From Trissonchulus latispiculum (lineage: Eukaryota > Nematoda > Enoplea > Enoplida > Ironidae), in NCBI GenBank assembly GCA_030248195.1, contig JASAND010030675.1:47437-111436 (forward strand): a stretch of 64,000 nucleotides of DNA, in the 5' to 3' direction. Positions 35,161-47,122 of this stretch are shown here, piece by piece. The notes under the pieces were generated by a model. The model made no database searches. It was not told the origin of the DNA and was given only the letters and a program-made list of their open reading frames with translations. The translations under genes were made by a program, and so were the position numbers. The number at the start of each line of letters is the position of its first letter. The stretch's first letter is position 1.

Positions 35161-35369
35161 AATACCTATACATTTGACTGCGACCTGATACAGTTAGTCA
35201 TAAACTTACAAAACCAGTCATTCATAGCGTGGCAGTAAATGAACACAAAAAATCCAATGGTATTGCGTGGATCTTTTCAAGAAGGGATAGAGAAGTTAAA
35301 TTAGTTAAAATTAACTCTCGATCTATTTCATGAAGGAGTTAAAGGAGGAAAAATGAAGCTTCAGCGGAA

Positions 35370-36200
35370 CCAAGAGTTTATAATAGCAAGTGTAAGACAC
35401 TCAGCTCTTCCTAATAGAATAAGCTTGCAAGATGCTCGAAACATTAAGGCAAAAATTAAGGCAAATATCTTCTCAGCGTGTAAACATACAACGCTGACAT
35501 TTTTAAAAACGGGTGTTTTCGACAAATTAAATACTATAACTTGAGCTAGAAAAATCGTACAGCAATAATTTTAATTTTAAATCATTATGTTGCGTAGAAG
35601 GAGATCTTTTTAACGATATATTATTATCATCGAATCTCGATGTCTAGTCCAAGAAGGTATCCAAGAAGGTATATAAAAATTATATAGTTAGGTTTAGGCA
35701 ATCCCTCATAAATTTAGCAACAACGTAAGGCATTTCTAAGAAATGATGAAATTCCCAGAATTTTCGTGGCAGAGGATGCTTTATTGCCGATTTTGTAAGA
35801 GATTACCTAAATCGAACTATGTAATTTTCATATCGTTAAAAAGATCTCATTCTGCGCAAAATAATGATATAAAATTATTGTTGTAAGATTTTCCTAGCTC
35901 AAGTTATAGTATTTAATTTATCGAAAACGCCCGTTTTTAAAAAATGTCAGCGTTGTATGTTTATGTGGTATAACAGAATATATAAAAGATAAAGAGAGAT
36001 AAGATCCATCAGGAGGAGTGTTGTTAGTATTGTTGTTAAGAGTAAAGGTGACGTACATATTGCTAGCATTTAAGTACAGTTTACATGCTGAGAAGCCCCC
36101 CGCCCCCCCCGAGATTTCGGCCTTAACGTTTCGAGCATCTTGCAAACTTATTCTATTAGGAAGAGCTGAGTGTCTTACTCTTGGTATTATAAACTCTTGG
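35370..36200. mobile_element. MITE with ~250-bp inverted repeats and 5-bp target duplication
   Basis: The outer ends CCAAGAGTTTATAATA are perfect inverted copies. The arms stay similar inward through AAGACACTCAGCTCTTCC, GCAAGATGCTCGAAAC and TATCGTTAAAAAGATCT-type blocks. CGGAA flanks both sides (35365-35369 and 36201-36205), a clear target duplication. There is no coding capacity. Relatives lie at 29388-30011 and 48254-48356. Confidence 0.85.
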
Positions 36201-36437
36201 CGGAACTAAACGAGTTGAAAGAGTTCATTTTAGCTCTACTTTACTCCACTATACTCTACCCTTACTTGAAAAGTCCCCGTGATGGGACAAAAGCACCGTC
36301 TTGTTACAAAGATGCAGTTCTGGCTCTCAGTGACTAACGTCATTGGTACTATTAAAGATTTTAATGTTCAAATCAAACTGTTAAATTTCAACATTTCACG
36401 TGAACTCCGAATGGTTGAAAATACCGTTATCGACTAG

Positions 36438-36560
36438 TCTATCACTATCTGCCCCGGGACGTGTTCCGCTCACAAACAAAAGCTCGGTGGTCGATCCTCG
36501 ACCTGGACACTTTACTTCACAACTTTCAATCCTGATGCCAAGCTTCCACAAAACTAATTG
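36438..36560 (+). mobile_element. Diverged SINE-like fragment
   Basis: A B-box-like GGTCGATCCTCGACC is followed by ACTTTACTTCACAACTTTCAATC, the same order as in the SINE at 30747. An A box is not clear. Confidence 0.3.
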
Positions 36561-37658
36561 AAAACCGCCCGACTTAAAATTTCTATTGCTGAACTAATTT
36601 TCGTTATCTTTCAAATCTCACAGCCAGAAAACTTTCACTAGACTTCTTTAGCAAAGTTTCCTGACCTGCGGCATTACCCTTGGACAGAGTGCTGGAAGTG
36701 GGTCAACAATTTTTGCCCACACCCAACCCGTAACCCGCGAGTCCTTGACCCTACCCACTTGACCCATACTCGTGATCCGCATGTAATAATTTGATCCAAA
36801 CGAGCAACTTTTGCCTATTGCTGCGATAAGGACAAGTTTCGTCTAGAAAATATCAATAGATTACTTTAAGTATACCTATATTTAACTGAGTTGAGTTTAA
36901 GTGAGAGTGTAGTGAGAGGGTATCAATATTGGGTTTTAGAATAAATTAAAGTCAAAATGGTAGCAATAACGGAAATATGTGTGAGTAGGTTAACAGACGG
37001 TCCATTGTCCTGAAAATTTTACGAGATATTTTTGCTGGTATGGCAAAATTTCGTTACTGATCCCAAAGCTCTGCCATTTATATTGCTTACGAAAATCATG
37101 CAAATATGCAAATAAGCGTTGCAATTTTTGAATATAAAATGTTTATAAACTATAAACATTATATAAACTCTTATAAATATATGAAAGCAATAATAATTTT
37201 GGTCAGAATTTATGGAAAAATGTCAGCATTAAATCTGGAAAGCTTAAAATTGTTTAAAATTTTAGTAGTAAATTTAATTTTTCTAGCCTTGCCGGCTCAT
37301 TTTCACCCAAGTTCGACCCACCATGGACCGGCTGGTATCCGCATGTACCCATGACCCACTTCCATCTCTGACTTTGCAATAATTATTGGACCTGCCAAAT
37401 CGAAAGCTTTTGCCTTAACCGTGGCCTAACAAGAATTTGAAAATTAATTCGTATTTTAAAATTAACTTAATGTTAATAGCCAGTTCACATTAAGAAGTTC
37501 TGGTGACTCTTTCGAATGCAGTCGAGAGCCAGCTACATTTGATTTTCATATCAAAATCCATTAGGGCCAATTTGAAAAATCAAAAACCATTTAAAATAAA
37601 TGAATTAAATTTAAAATTTAAAATTTAAATTCATACGAAAGACATTAGACGGAGAAGC
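36561..37658. other. Spacer, 3' flank of the channel gene
   Basis: AT-rich, with no recognisable frame or repeat. Confidence 0.4.
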
Positions 37659-40600
37659 CTAGCTACTCAAGTGGAATGAAATTGCGTTTGATTCCGGGTC
37701 AACCACAGTCTGTACTTTATCACCGGGAATTCTGACTTCCGTTTCCGGTAGGTCATCCTTATCAGGACTTTGGGTTTGATTTCTCCGCTGTTTCACTTCG
37801 GTTCCGTTCTCTGCAATCGAGCTGTTCTCCGGTATTTTTTCTTCATTTCCTGCTTCTCTTTCCTTGTGTTCTTTTACAGCTAAAATAAAAAAACTTACAA
37901 AAAACTGCTCGTCTTATAAATGGAAACGAAAATACGAAATATCAAAAAGGTAGCTTTGTACCATGTTTGGTTGAAATATGAAGTTTTCTATTAATTAATA
38001 CAAGCATACTAATAGGCTTTGAAGTCAATTTGAAAATGTTCCCTGAACAGACTTGAAAATCCTTCATTATTGATTATTGATTATTGATTATTGATTTTAG
38101 ACAGAGTTCGACGGGTAATAATTCCGTATATGAACACCTGTATTTAAACTAGGGAAAACTTGAACAAGACTTTGTATGGGCACATTTTAGCACTTTTTTG
38201 ATTGACGTCTACCGGAAACTTTTAATTTTGAAAAATTAAATTTTTCTGGTTTTGCAACAGGTTTTGCATTTAAAAATATTAAATTTTTTGGTTAGAAATG
38301 TGACTAAATACGCCAATGCGAAATTCGAGCTCGATTGGTTCCAATGTGCAATACAGGTGTTTTTATACGGAATTACGACCTCCAAAAGTAAACAAAATGC
38401 ACGGACGAAATAAAAATTTGCTCTGGATCTATCTTGCAGAGCAGAAAGGTATGCGGCTTATTTTGTAAACACCCCATTCAATTCTGTACTTTTGGAGGTT
38501 GCTTCTGCTTTTCAATCATATTTTAATTTAAGACTGCTTGCTTGCTGCTGAAGCTTTCTTCTACGCAGAAACGTTTCATTTATGTGTTGATCTGAAAGTT
38601 TAAACGTAAACAGCATAAAATAAAATGTACATATATATAAAAAGAAATCATGCTGCAAGCAAAAAAGTTTCATTTATCTGTATTGTCAGGTCTTAAGAAC
38701 TTTAATGTGAAAAATACATAAAATAAAATGTACATATATGTAAATGAAAATAAAAAATTGAAAAAGGAAAAGGAAAATACGAAAGTTGGTACTTACGTAA
38801 CCTAACTTGTTCTTATAATCATGCCTAATGCTTACACTTTTTAACAGCTCTCTGTAGCTTAGACTTAAGATCCTGCTTAATCTCATCCTCTGTAGGTTCC
38901 AGTATAATCGGGGAGCTGGGCTGGCTGGGGACCGTATCCTCATTTTCATTTTCACTTTCCTTTCTGGCCAGGAGAAGGTCCCCGAAGAACCAGACCAAGT
39001 GAGCAAAAGAGACACAGGAAACGCCAACATAGAGACCCCAAATTCCGCCCACATCAGAAAGAAATCCTTCCAGAGTTTTCATCAACTTCTCTGTCACGAA
39101 AATTATCTCCTCAGGCGGTATCATGCGAACAAAATAGGTTGTTACCTAAACAGGGAAATTAGATAAACAATATTACAAATTTGTTGATTATAAATTTGTT
39201 AATTTGAAAAATGAGGTTCTTTATGATTAATTTGAAAAATCGTCAGGCAAACAAATAAAAACTTGACAGGTTTGGAATCATGAAAAATTCTCCTGAGAAG
39301 CTTTTGTATTTTCTGAATGACCAGATTAGGCAGAAACAAAATGAATTAGAGTAAACTAAGGCCACTCCGAAAGCCGATCTATATATTGTCAAGTGACTGG
39401 TTGTATTTGCGCTATATCATTTATAGTAAACTAAAATTATGCCAAAGCAATTTTGCATCTCTCCGTTAATTGCTCAATAATTAGCTGGTTTTATTGCTGG
39501 ACATCTCCACAAATTCAAACCCAGAAGTTTTAAATAAATACCAATTGGGAATTAAAATACCTACATCCGGTATCTCAGATTCTTGAGTGAGCTGCCAGGA
39601 CGTTAGGTTATACTGTTCTCGAATTCTCACATACTGGGTGATCGAATAGCCATTACAATAGATCAGTTCTGAGCACTCGTGTACACAGGATTCCCACCGA
39701 CACCTGGGGACCCTCTCAAACCAGAGCGGTTTCTGTTCCCAGCGCTGACAAGGGGCTGTCTCCATAGCTATCGACTGATTGTACTCCGCCTTATAGGAAC
39801 AGTTGCCGTAGATTATGGCTCGCCATTCCTCACAGTCGCAGTTCCTTATTTTCAGCCAGGTGGGCAGAACCCATCCGTAGCCGGGATCATAGCAAGGCCG
39901 GGCCCGTTTGTTGACAAAGGTATAGTTAACGGCCTCCAGGTTTTGAGTTAGGGCAAAGTACCGAGGCTCCTTGGCATCTTCCGGAGTAACAATGAAGGGT
40001 TCCAGCTCCACCAAGCCGTGTCGGTCCTGAAATAGTCTCCGGGCGATATCCAAACTGAGGCTGTGGTAGGGCGAGATGAACAGGGAGTAGACCTTAGATC
40101 CCGGGACACTTAGGAATAGGTCCCAGTCGATGTGAAGCTGCAGATTGAAGGCACATCCGCCGGTAGCGGTGCAGGACTGGCTTTCCATCACTCGGCAGAC
40201 CAGCGGCCCGCCATCGCCATCGAACGACGTATAGAAGGGATCACTGGCGAAGCTGACTCCTTCCTGGCCGGTGATGCCCCAGAGCAGAGCGTCATACTCT
40301 GACCTGGTGTTGAGGCCAAGCCGGACCATATCCTCTTTGACGGCGTTTTCGAAGTAGTCCAAATCCACCTTGGTGGGATCGACAAATCCCGCCACATAGT
40401 TCTTCAGTCCATCCATAGTGTCGTAGTTGAGGTCTCCGAAGGGGGATTGGGCCCGGGCCCAACCTCCATAGGCTTTGGCACAGACCGTCAGTTTGGCGAA
40501 GGTGGTATCACTTTCGTCCCGTAGAACGGTACTGACATCTGTGACCGTGGCTTCGCCGTAGAACTGCAGGATTAGGGCATAGGTTTGTTGGCACATCAGG

Positions 40601-42857
40601 TAGACAAAGGGTAGAAACAGGAGCAGCCAGATGATCAGGGAAGTCTTGGATCGGGCCGACACGATTTCCTTCAACCCGCCGATGGACGTTTCGTTGCAGA
40701 ACTCCTTGAGACTGGTGGCAACTCGTTGTCGGTATGCGATTTCGGCCACGGTTGCGAAACCCAGGTCTCCTTCCGCTCGAGCCCGCTCGATTTCTCGATT
40801 TAACTGGGCTGCTCTTTCGGCTCTCTCCGCTTCCCTGGCAACTCGATTGTTCTTCTTGATCAGGCAGCACAGATAGATCAGAAATCCGGTGGCCAGAAGG
40901 ACTCCAAGAATTCCAAAAACGTAGAGGACGATGATTACCCAAACCGGATTTTCCTTCGTGAAATGGCAGGGCATGTGGAATTCGTCGTATTCCGCTTCGC
41001 TCGGAGCCAGCACCCTACAGATGTAGGGATGTCGCTCTTGGCACTCGGCCAAACTCCAAACGGGCGGATGTCCGTCGGAGCTTGGTCGAGTTGTGACGCA
41101 ATCCTTGCTCAGAGATCGCGCCAGGATGTGACCATCGAACGCATGATAGGCTATTTCGCTGCCGTCCGTCCACTGGAGTTGGTTTTCAATGCGTCGATCG
41201 TTCAGACCCAGCCAAACCGGCTCCTGGCCGACCTGCAGGTCGTCCATCAGCTGTGCCAGCTGTTGATTCTCTTCCACGCTCTGCACCGAGACCAGATGGC
41301 CTCTGGCCTCTCCACAGCTGCCTTCAGCCTCTTTCAGAGTAACCTTTTCCGGAAACAGTTTGTAACAATTTTGTCCCAGCAGAACCCAATCCGAGTTGCA
41401 TTTGGGTTTCTGCAGCGGTGTGGCGTAGACGCTTAGAGCGGCTACTCCCCCACAAGCCACCATGGGTTTACCGGGACACGAGGCTTCACAGCCCCGCCCG
41501 AAACCCCGACTACGAGTTGTGGTGATATTGTTACTGCAAAGGCAATGAAATTGCGTGCAGTTTGAGTTGGTGCAAAGATCACCCGCTTGCATGCCGGCAT
41601 ACATATAGCCATCCGCCGAGCATGCCTCGATGCAACTGCTGGTACTGAATTTCCCCTCAATTCCAATTTCTGTTTCCAGCAACGGCTCTGCCAGTTGGTT
41701 TCGAAAACAGCCGATATAGGCGTGGTCGGGATCGGGCCGGCTGTGAAGCCAAATGGCCACCTCGTCCTTATGGAGGATTTCCGCCAACTCCAGCGGAGTT
41801 GCTCCATCCGCTGACTTAGCGTGCAACGATGCGCCTCGGTCGCGCAGTAGTTGCGTGGTCAGCACGCTGTCATTGGTGACCGAAACGTGCATCGGCGTGT
41901 ATTCGGTCACGTCCGTTCTGGCTTCCTTGTTGGCACCGGCGTTGATCAGCAGGTCGGCCATTTGCTGCTGGCGATAGTAGGCCGCCGTATGCAGCGGAGT
42001 ATATCCAGCCAAGTCCGGATAATTTGAAACGAACGATTTCGCCTCCAGATCAACGCCGGCTGCCAGCAAGAGCTTGGCCGATTCCACCTGACCCATTTCG
42101 GCCGCAAAATGCAGCGGAGTTGATCTTAAATCAGTGATCTTGAAGTTGGGATTCCCGCCATGATCCAACAAGATCTTGGTCACCTCGCCAGTCTTATCGT
42201 GGATGGCTGCGTAGTGAAGCGGCGTCCAGTTGTTGTTGGCGCGATAGTTGGGATCGGCGGAGTAGTTTAGGAGCAACTCCACCAGATCGGGCCGACTGGC
42301 CCTCACAGCGTAGAGCAGTGGAGTACTCAGCACCAGGTCAACCTTATCGACACTGGCATTTTTCTCCAGAAATGCTTTAACCAGATCGTAACTCCCGCTC
42401 TGTACCGCTATGCTGAGCGCGGGCCCGTAGTCGAACACAGTGGTATCGGGATCGACCGGGTACTTCAGCAGGAGTAGGGCGGTTTCGATGTTATGCTCGT
42501 AGACAGCCGTATAGAGGGGAGTCCAGCCCTCCGAGCCGGGGATACTGTAGTCAGCCCCCGCCTCAATGAGCAGTCTGCACATTTCGGTGAAGCCGTGCTG
42601 CGCCGCAATGTGCAGACTGGTCCAGGTCGGACTGGTGCCCTGGTTGACGTTGCTGGTGTAGTTGAGGATCAGGGGGATCACGCTGGTTCGATTGTTGTCC
42701 GCTGCCATCGAAAGGATCGAGTATCCCTTGGCGTCAACGTAGTCCGGGTCCAGACCCTGCTCCAGGTAGTACTTCAGAGTCTCATAGTCTCCGTTGGCGG
42801 CTGCCTGAAGCATGGTGAGCTCTTCCCCATCGCCTACGGCGAAGGGTATGAAAAGAC
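37659..42857 (-). CDS. DEG/ENaC channel fused to ankyrin repeats, WSC and C-type lectin domains
   Basis: Exons (minus strand): 42857-39511, 39145-38836 and 37879-37659, plus at least one upstream exon not found. The first join uses a weak GTGGAG donor; the second (GTAAGC donor) is in frame. Numbering from the ATG at 42813: about ten ankyrin repeats (1-360); a WSC carbohydrate-binding domain (364-465, YIGCF to GGVAALSVY); a C-type lectin fold (472-601, WLGLND and WTDGS); a transmembrane helix (624-652); a basic/acidic helical linker; the first ENaC helix (724-748); a cysteine-rich ectodomain (750-1100); then in exon two GFLSDVGGIWGLYVGVS, with the GxS selectivity filter, in the second helix. 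An acidic, lysine-rich cytosolic tail ends at TAG 37659-37661. The residues before the ATG (LFIPFAVG) look like a signal-peptide end, so the ankyrin repeats would be extracellular. It is probably an amiloride-type sodium channel gated or tethered by a ligand-binding ectodomain. I know of no such standard family member. Confidence 0.85.
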
Positions 42858-44559
42858 CTGAAACAAGAAAAGAACTAATTACAGACTATGGTTAGCAAAA
42901 TGTTAAAATTTCAACCACTTTGTGATTCAATAGGGAACAGCTGCCTATCCACCTTTCCGCAATTATTTCGTTAGTGGCGTCGAAAACTGGGGTCAGCTTT
43001 TTACAAATTCTGGGCAAATTTTGTAACAGCTATACCACTATAAAGCTAAGGGCCTTTTCATGAAACAGCTAAGTAGAGTTGAACGGGTTAAAATATAAAT
43101 TTAAAATTTAATTCAACTTGCTCCTTGTCATGAAAGAGTTAAAGGAGGGAAAGTTTGGGTTTAGTGGAGTTATAAAGGAGCCAAAATGGTTAATTTTAAC
43201 GGTGCCGACATTGCTACACGCCTATTGCTGGAATTGAGTTTAGATAACCTTTCAGAGAATAAAACTAAATCACCCAAACCAAATCTTGTAAGAAGAACTG
43301 AATATTTAACATTTATATAGTATTTATAAAGTTCCTTAAAATATTGGGCGCAAAATACGGTGTCATTATGAATTATGAATTATGAATGAACGAATCATTA
43401 CGGTTAGTCTGGAATTTTTGTTAATAATATTTAACGTCCATTGTAAACATAAAAACTTTATCTACCCAGGTTGAAGGAAAAATTTTTTATTTTACTTACC
43501 AAGGGCAATAATTAATAATGTAAAATGATTCCGGAAAAGATATGATATCATTTTTTGGCCTCAATAATCTTTAACTATACATTTCCTATAAGCACAACGA
43601 TTTAACACTTATGGAGCGAAAGAATATACACAATTTAACAGTAGCAAATAACACAAGAGCTTTTAACAGTGACTTAAAAAATTGCCGGCGGCGGTTTAAC
43701 GTTTTTTCCAGAAATTCTTATATCTGCATTTAGACGGTATGATTTTTACAAAAATACAAACTAGTCGCAACTCCTAGCTACCTGTATATTTTGCACTAAC
43801 TTTATATATGTTACATCTAACCATTCTTTATAATATACACTAACTCCAGCGCATTACGTGGGTATACCGTTAGTTAACGTTTCTAATCAGTATATGTTTT
43901 ACGTCAAAGACACAAGCGTTACTTTGTTTTTTCACCGTTAAAATTTATATTAACAGTTATTAAAGAAAGAAATTCAATTATTATGCAACACATAACACAA
44001 TATATAATGTTGCAAACCTATTTTTTGTGTTTTTACAAACGTTTGATTGAACAGAAAAATCAAATAACCAGAGGAAACGAAGAAAACCCTGACAAATGAA
44101 ACATTCTGGAATATTCTAGAAGTCGTCAAGGTTTAGCAAAACTTCGATGCAAATCTACATACTTTGTTTCTAATTTGGATGGCGGCCACTTCAAAGGCAG
44201 ACAAGGAGGGGACGAAAACGGGAAATTCCACCTTGTTTCCAAGAAAGGGTAGGCACTCAAAAATTTTGCACCCACAGAGGATAAGAAATTCGGGTACAAA
44301 TTCGGCAAGCAAATTGTCAAAATTATGACGACTAAAGTTATCAAAGATTTTCTGGCTCTGTGAGAAGAAATCCGAAAAAGGTTAATTTCTATCCTCTTTT
44401 TTTAGAAGGTCAACTCCCCACTTAGTTTCGTTTTCAACAATTGTCTAATGTCAAACAGCTTTCAGTTGCATTGGAAAGCTTCATTTACCTGGTGAGTGGG
44501 TGAGCGAGCGCCGGTCAAACAAGCACTGACATGTAACTAAGAAATTGGCCCTTGCCAAG
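42858..44559. other. Intron or 5' flank of the channel gene
   Basis: A strong acceptor (TTGTTTCAG) abuts 42857, so an intron begins here on the minus strand. A minus-strand frame at 44344-44126 opens with a hydrophobic stretch (MITLVVIILTICL), but no donor in the phase required by exon two was evident. The first exon therefore remains unidentified. Confidence 0.45.
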
Positions 44560-44660
44560 AATGCATTTCAGCTCTTCGGAACTGCAGTCAGACGTGTTTA
44601 GCACTACGCCACAGATTACATATCCGGCTTATCAATCTTTCCTATGCCTGCTTCCCTTAC
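44560..44660 (-). mobile_element. tRNA-derived SINE, 5'-end fragment
   Basis: The inverse complement begins GTAAGGGAAGCAGGCATAGG, as in the copy at 30747, then GATTGATAAGCC and an A box TGGCGTAGTGC. The rest diverges. Confidence 0.6.
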
Positions 44661-46255
44661 AGCTAAGCGATTTCAAGTAGTATTTTCAATGTTACCTTCA
44701 AATTTCTAGGTTTTCAAGGTAACTGCAAATTATTGAGCCATTTGAATTTAACTCAATCCGGCATCGATAAGATTGAATCATTATTCGTTTCAGGAGTACA
44801 TGACATAGTAACCGAAATTCGGTGCAGAATTCAGTAAGAAGCAATCACTAAAATTCATTTCTCAAAATGAAAACATCACTGGAAGTTTTGTTAATTATAA
44901 TGAAGCGAGAAAACTATTTTTTGCTAACTGCGTGATGGTTTTCCAAAATGCAGCCATGAAAAAGAACCTTAACAGCAAAAGGAAAGTTTTTTCTTGAATG
45001 ACGAAATTGTCTAAAAACTGGAACTGCATTCTCTGCAAATACTTATATCTTGTAGGGCGCTGTAAGGCTCAACTAATGATACTGTATGAGGCAAGCCTTT
45101 TAAAGCACCTAATACTACATTAATAAATTTGAGAAGCTCCCCCGCTGGAAACGGCTGAATCCGGATTAAACTAATCCCAACTATCCACATATGTTGATAG
45201 GAATTAACATAGTGGCACGTTGAAAGGTGTCTTCAGGGGCCGATGTTATCAACGTCCAAACCCGGGTTTAGTCTTGGCCCCAGGTGTCTGTCTCTTCAGG
45301 TTGAAAGGTGTCTGTCTTCAAATTACAAATGCTCGTTCCAGTGCTCAGTTTTATGCAACAGACTTGGTGGATTTGGTGGCCGATTTTTTTTCGGATGCTT
45401 CGTGGTGTGCAACTTTCTTTCATTCTTTAGTTAGGAGGGCATTAAGAGAACTTGAAATTTTGGTATTAACAAGAAAATGTACTGGATCCGATCCCACTAA
45501 ACACACTATATTGGTAGGATCGGATACCATAAGGGCTTCTGAGATGCTACGCTTCCGGAACAAGCTAAGATTTGCGAAATCAAGAAGATTTGAACACAGA
45601 AAGGAGCCTAAAAGTAATTAAAATTATGCAACTATACGATTACGGAAGGTTGAAAATAGTCAAATTTCTAAAAAAACGTGAAGAAGAAAGTGTGTAGAAA
45701 ACTATCATTTTTCGCAGAAAAGAAAATGCTTAATTGAGCAAGTTTAGACACGTCTTCTCGAAATAACAACCTTGAAAACTCAAAACCTATTTTCGTCAGA
45801 AAACATAGAAATTGTTGCCAATCCTAAACGATAATGCAAGCAGACTATGCATAATGGGATTTGTTTATTAAAGTTACACCTGCAAAGTTGGAAGCTATAA
45901 AACGTTGAGTAATGTTTGGTTTAAAAAGGCCATCTTTTAAGCTTCAATTTACCCTTTTGACATTTAACCAATCAAACATTTTTACTTGGCTTTGACAAAA
46001 TAGCAGGTTTGTAACGAAGGAGCTATGCTGTAAGAGTTAAACCTAAATAATGGGGTTAGCGTTAGCACTAAGTTTAACGAAAACCTTTTCCCTTTTCGAA
46101 TCCTTAATTCGAATGCTATCAGTTTAAATTTTTATTGAAAACTTCGGGGAGGACCGGCATAAAACAAGCAGACCACTCTGCAAGGAGGCGAATAGACAGT
46201 GCGAATTTTGATTAAAAATTACAGATTCAAATTCAAATATCTATTCAAGCCAACG
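44661..46255. other. Spacer without recognisable gene
   Basis: A 133-codon frame at 45220-45621 has no recognisable motif and no supporting splice or start context. Nothing else is seen. Confidence 0.35.
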
Positions 46256-46386
46256 TTAAAGCCCGGTTCATACTTCGTGTGCTTTGTGCTTTGTGCTTTG
46301 TCCTTTTGTGCTTTTGTGCTTTGTGCTTTTGTGCTTTGTGCTTTGTGTTTCCCTTTTCATACTTTTTGGAAAAGCACAGTGCTTTG

Positions 46387-46569
46387 TATTAGAAAACATA
46401 GTATTCACTTATTGCATGAATGAGATTTGACCAAGTAGCTCAGTATATATGTATAACCGAAGTAGTCGTATTATTAGCGCCTGATTATACGTGTTAGAAG
46501 TTGCTAGTTGCTAGTAATCCTGCAACTGTTTCGCTGGTCCTAAAACATAATTACTGCGCCTGCCCATTA
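46387..46569 (+). repeat. 5' LTR of the copia element
   Basis: 183 bp, from TATTAGAAAACA to CTGCGCCTGCCCATTA, matching 54501-54676 apart from a few changes. The ends are not the usual TG and CA. Confidence 0.85.
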
Positions 46570-46584
46570 GGTTATGGGCCCAGT
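46570..46584 (+). promoter_or_regulatory. Primer-binding site of the copia element
   Basis: GGTTATGGGCCCAGT follows the 5' LTR at once. This is the copia-type site complementary to the anticodon-stem region of initiator methionine tRNA, where copia primes from a half tRNA. Confidence 0.85.
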
Positions 46585-47122
46585 GGATGCTCCCTAAAGT
46601 GACTTTTCGTGCTGGTCTTGGGCTTGTCAATTTTGTCTTACTGGTTCCGGCGGTATTGTCCATATCCGGGGTCAAAATGGCGGAAAAGGCTAAAGGTTTG
46701 ACAATTTACAACTTTGATGTTAATAACTATCCTATCTGGAAATTCAAGATGCGTATGCTTTTAACCGAAAGGGACCTTTGGGGGGTATGTTGAAGGGACT
46801 GAAACTCTTGCGGAAGGTGCCACTCCGGCACAGGTCAGGGATTTTCGAAAGAAGGAAAATAAAGCCTTGGCAACTTTGGTGCTTGGTTTAGAAGATAACC
46901 AGATTTTTCTGGTGAAGTCGGCGAATACGGCGCCAGAAGCTTGGAACAACCTGCAGGCTCACTACGAAAGAAGAACGCTGGTAAACAAACTTTACCTTCG
47001 GCGAAAGTTGTTTCGACTGCAGATGAAGGAAGGCGAAGACATTTTGGCCCACATCAACCAGATCAAAGATTTGGCAGATCAGCTGTCAGCCATTGATGCC
47101 CCAGTCAGTGAGGAAGACCTGG

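Noticed and set aside
44126..44344. First exon with signal peptide for the channel gene
   Set aside because: The hydrophobic start is attractive, but no splice donor in the needed phase was found. Unproven.
45220..45621. 133-codon open frame
   Set aside because: No domain, no splice evidence, and unremarkable composition.
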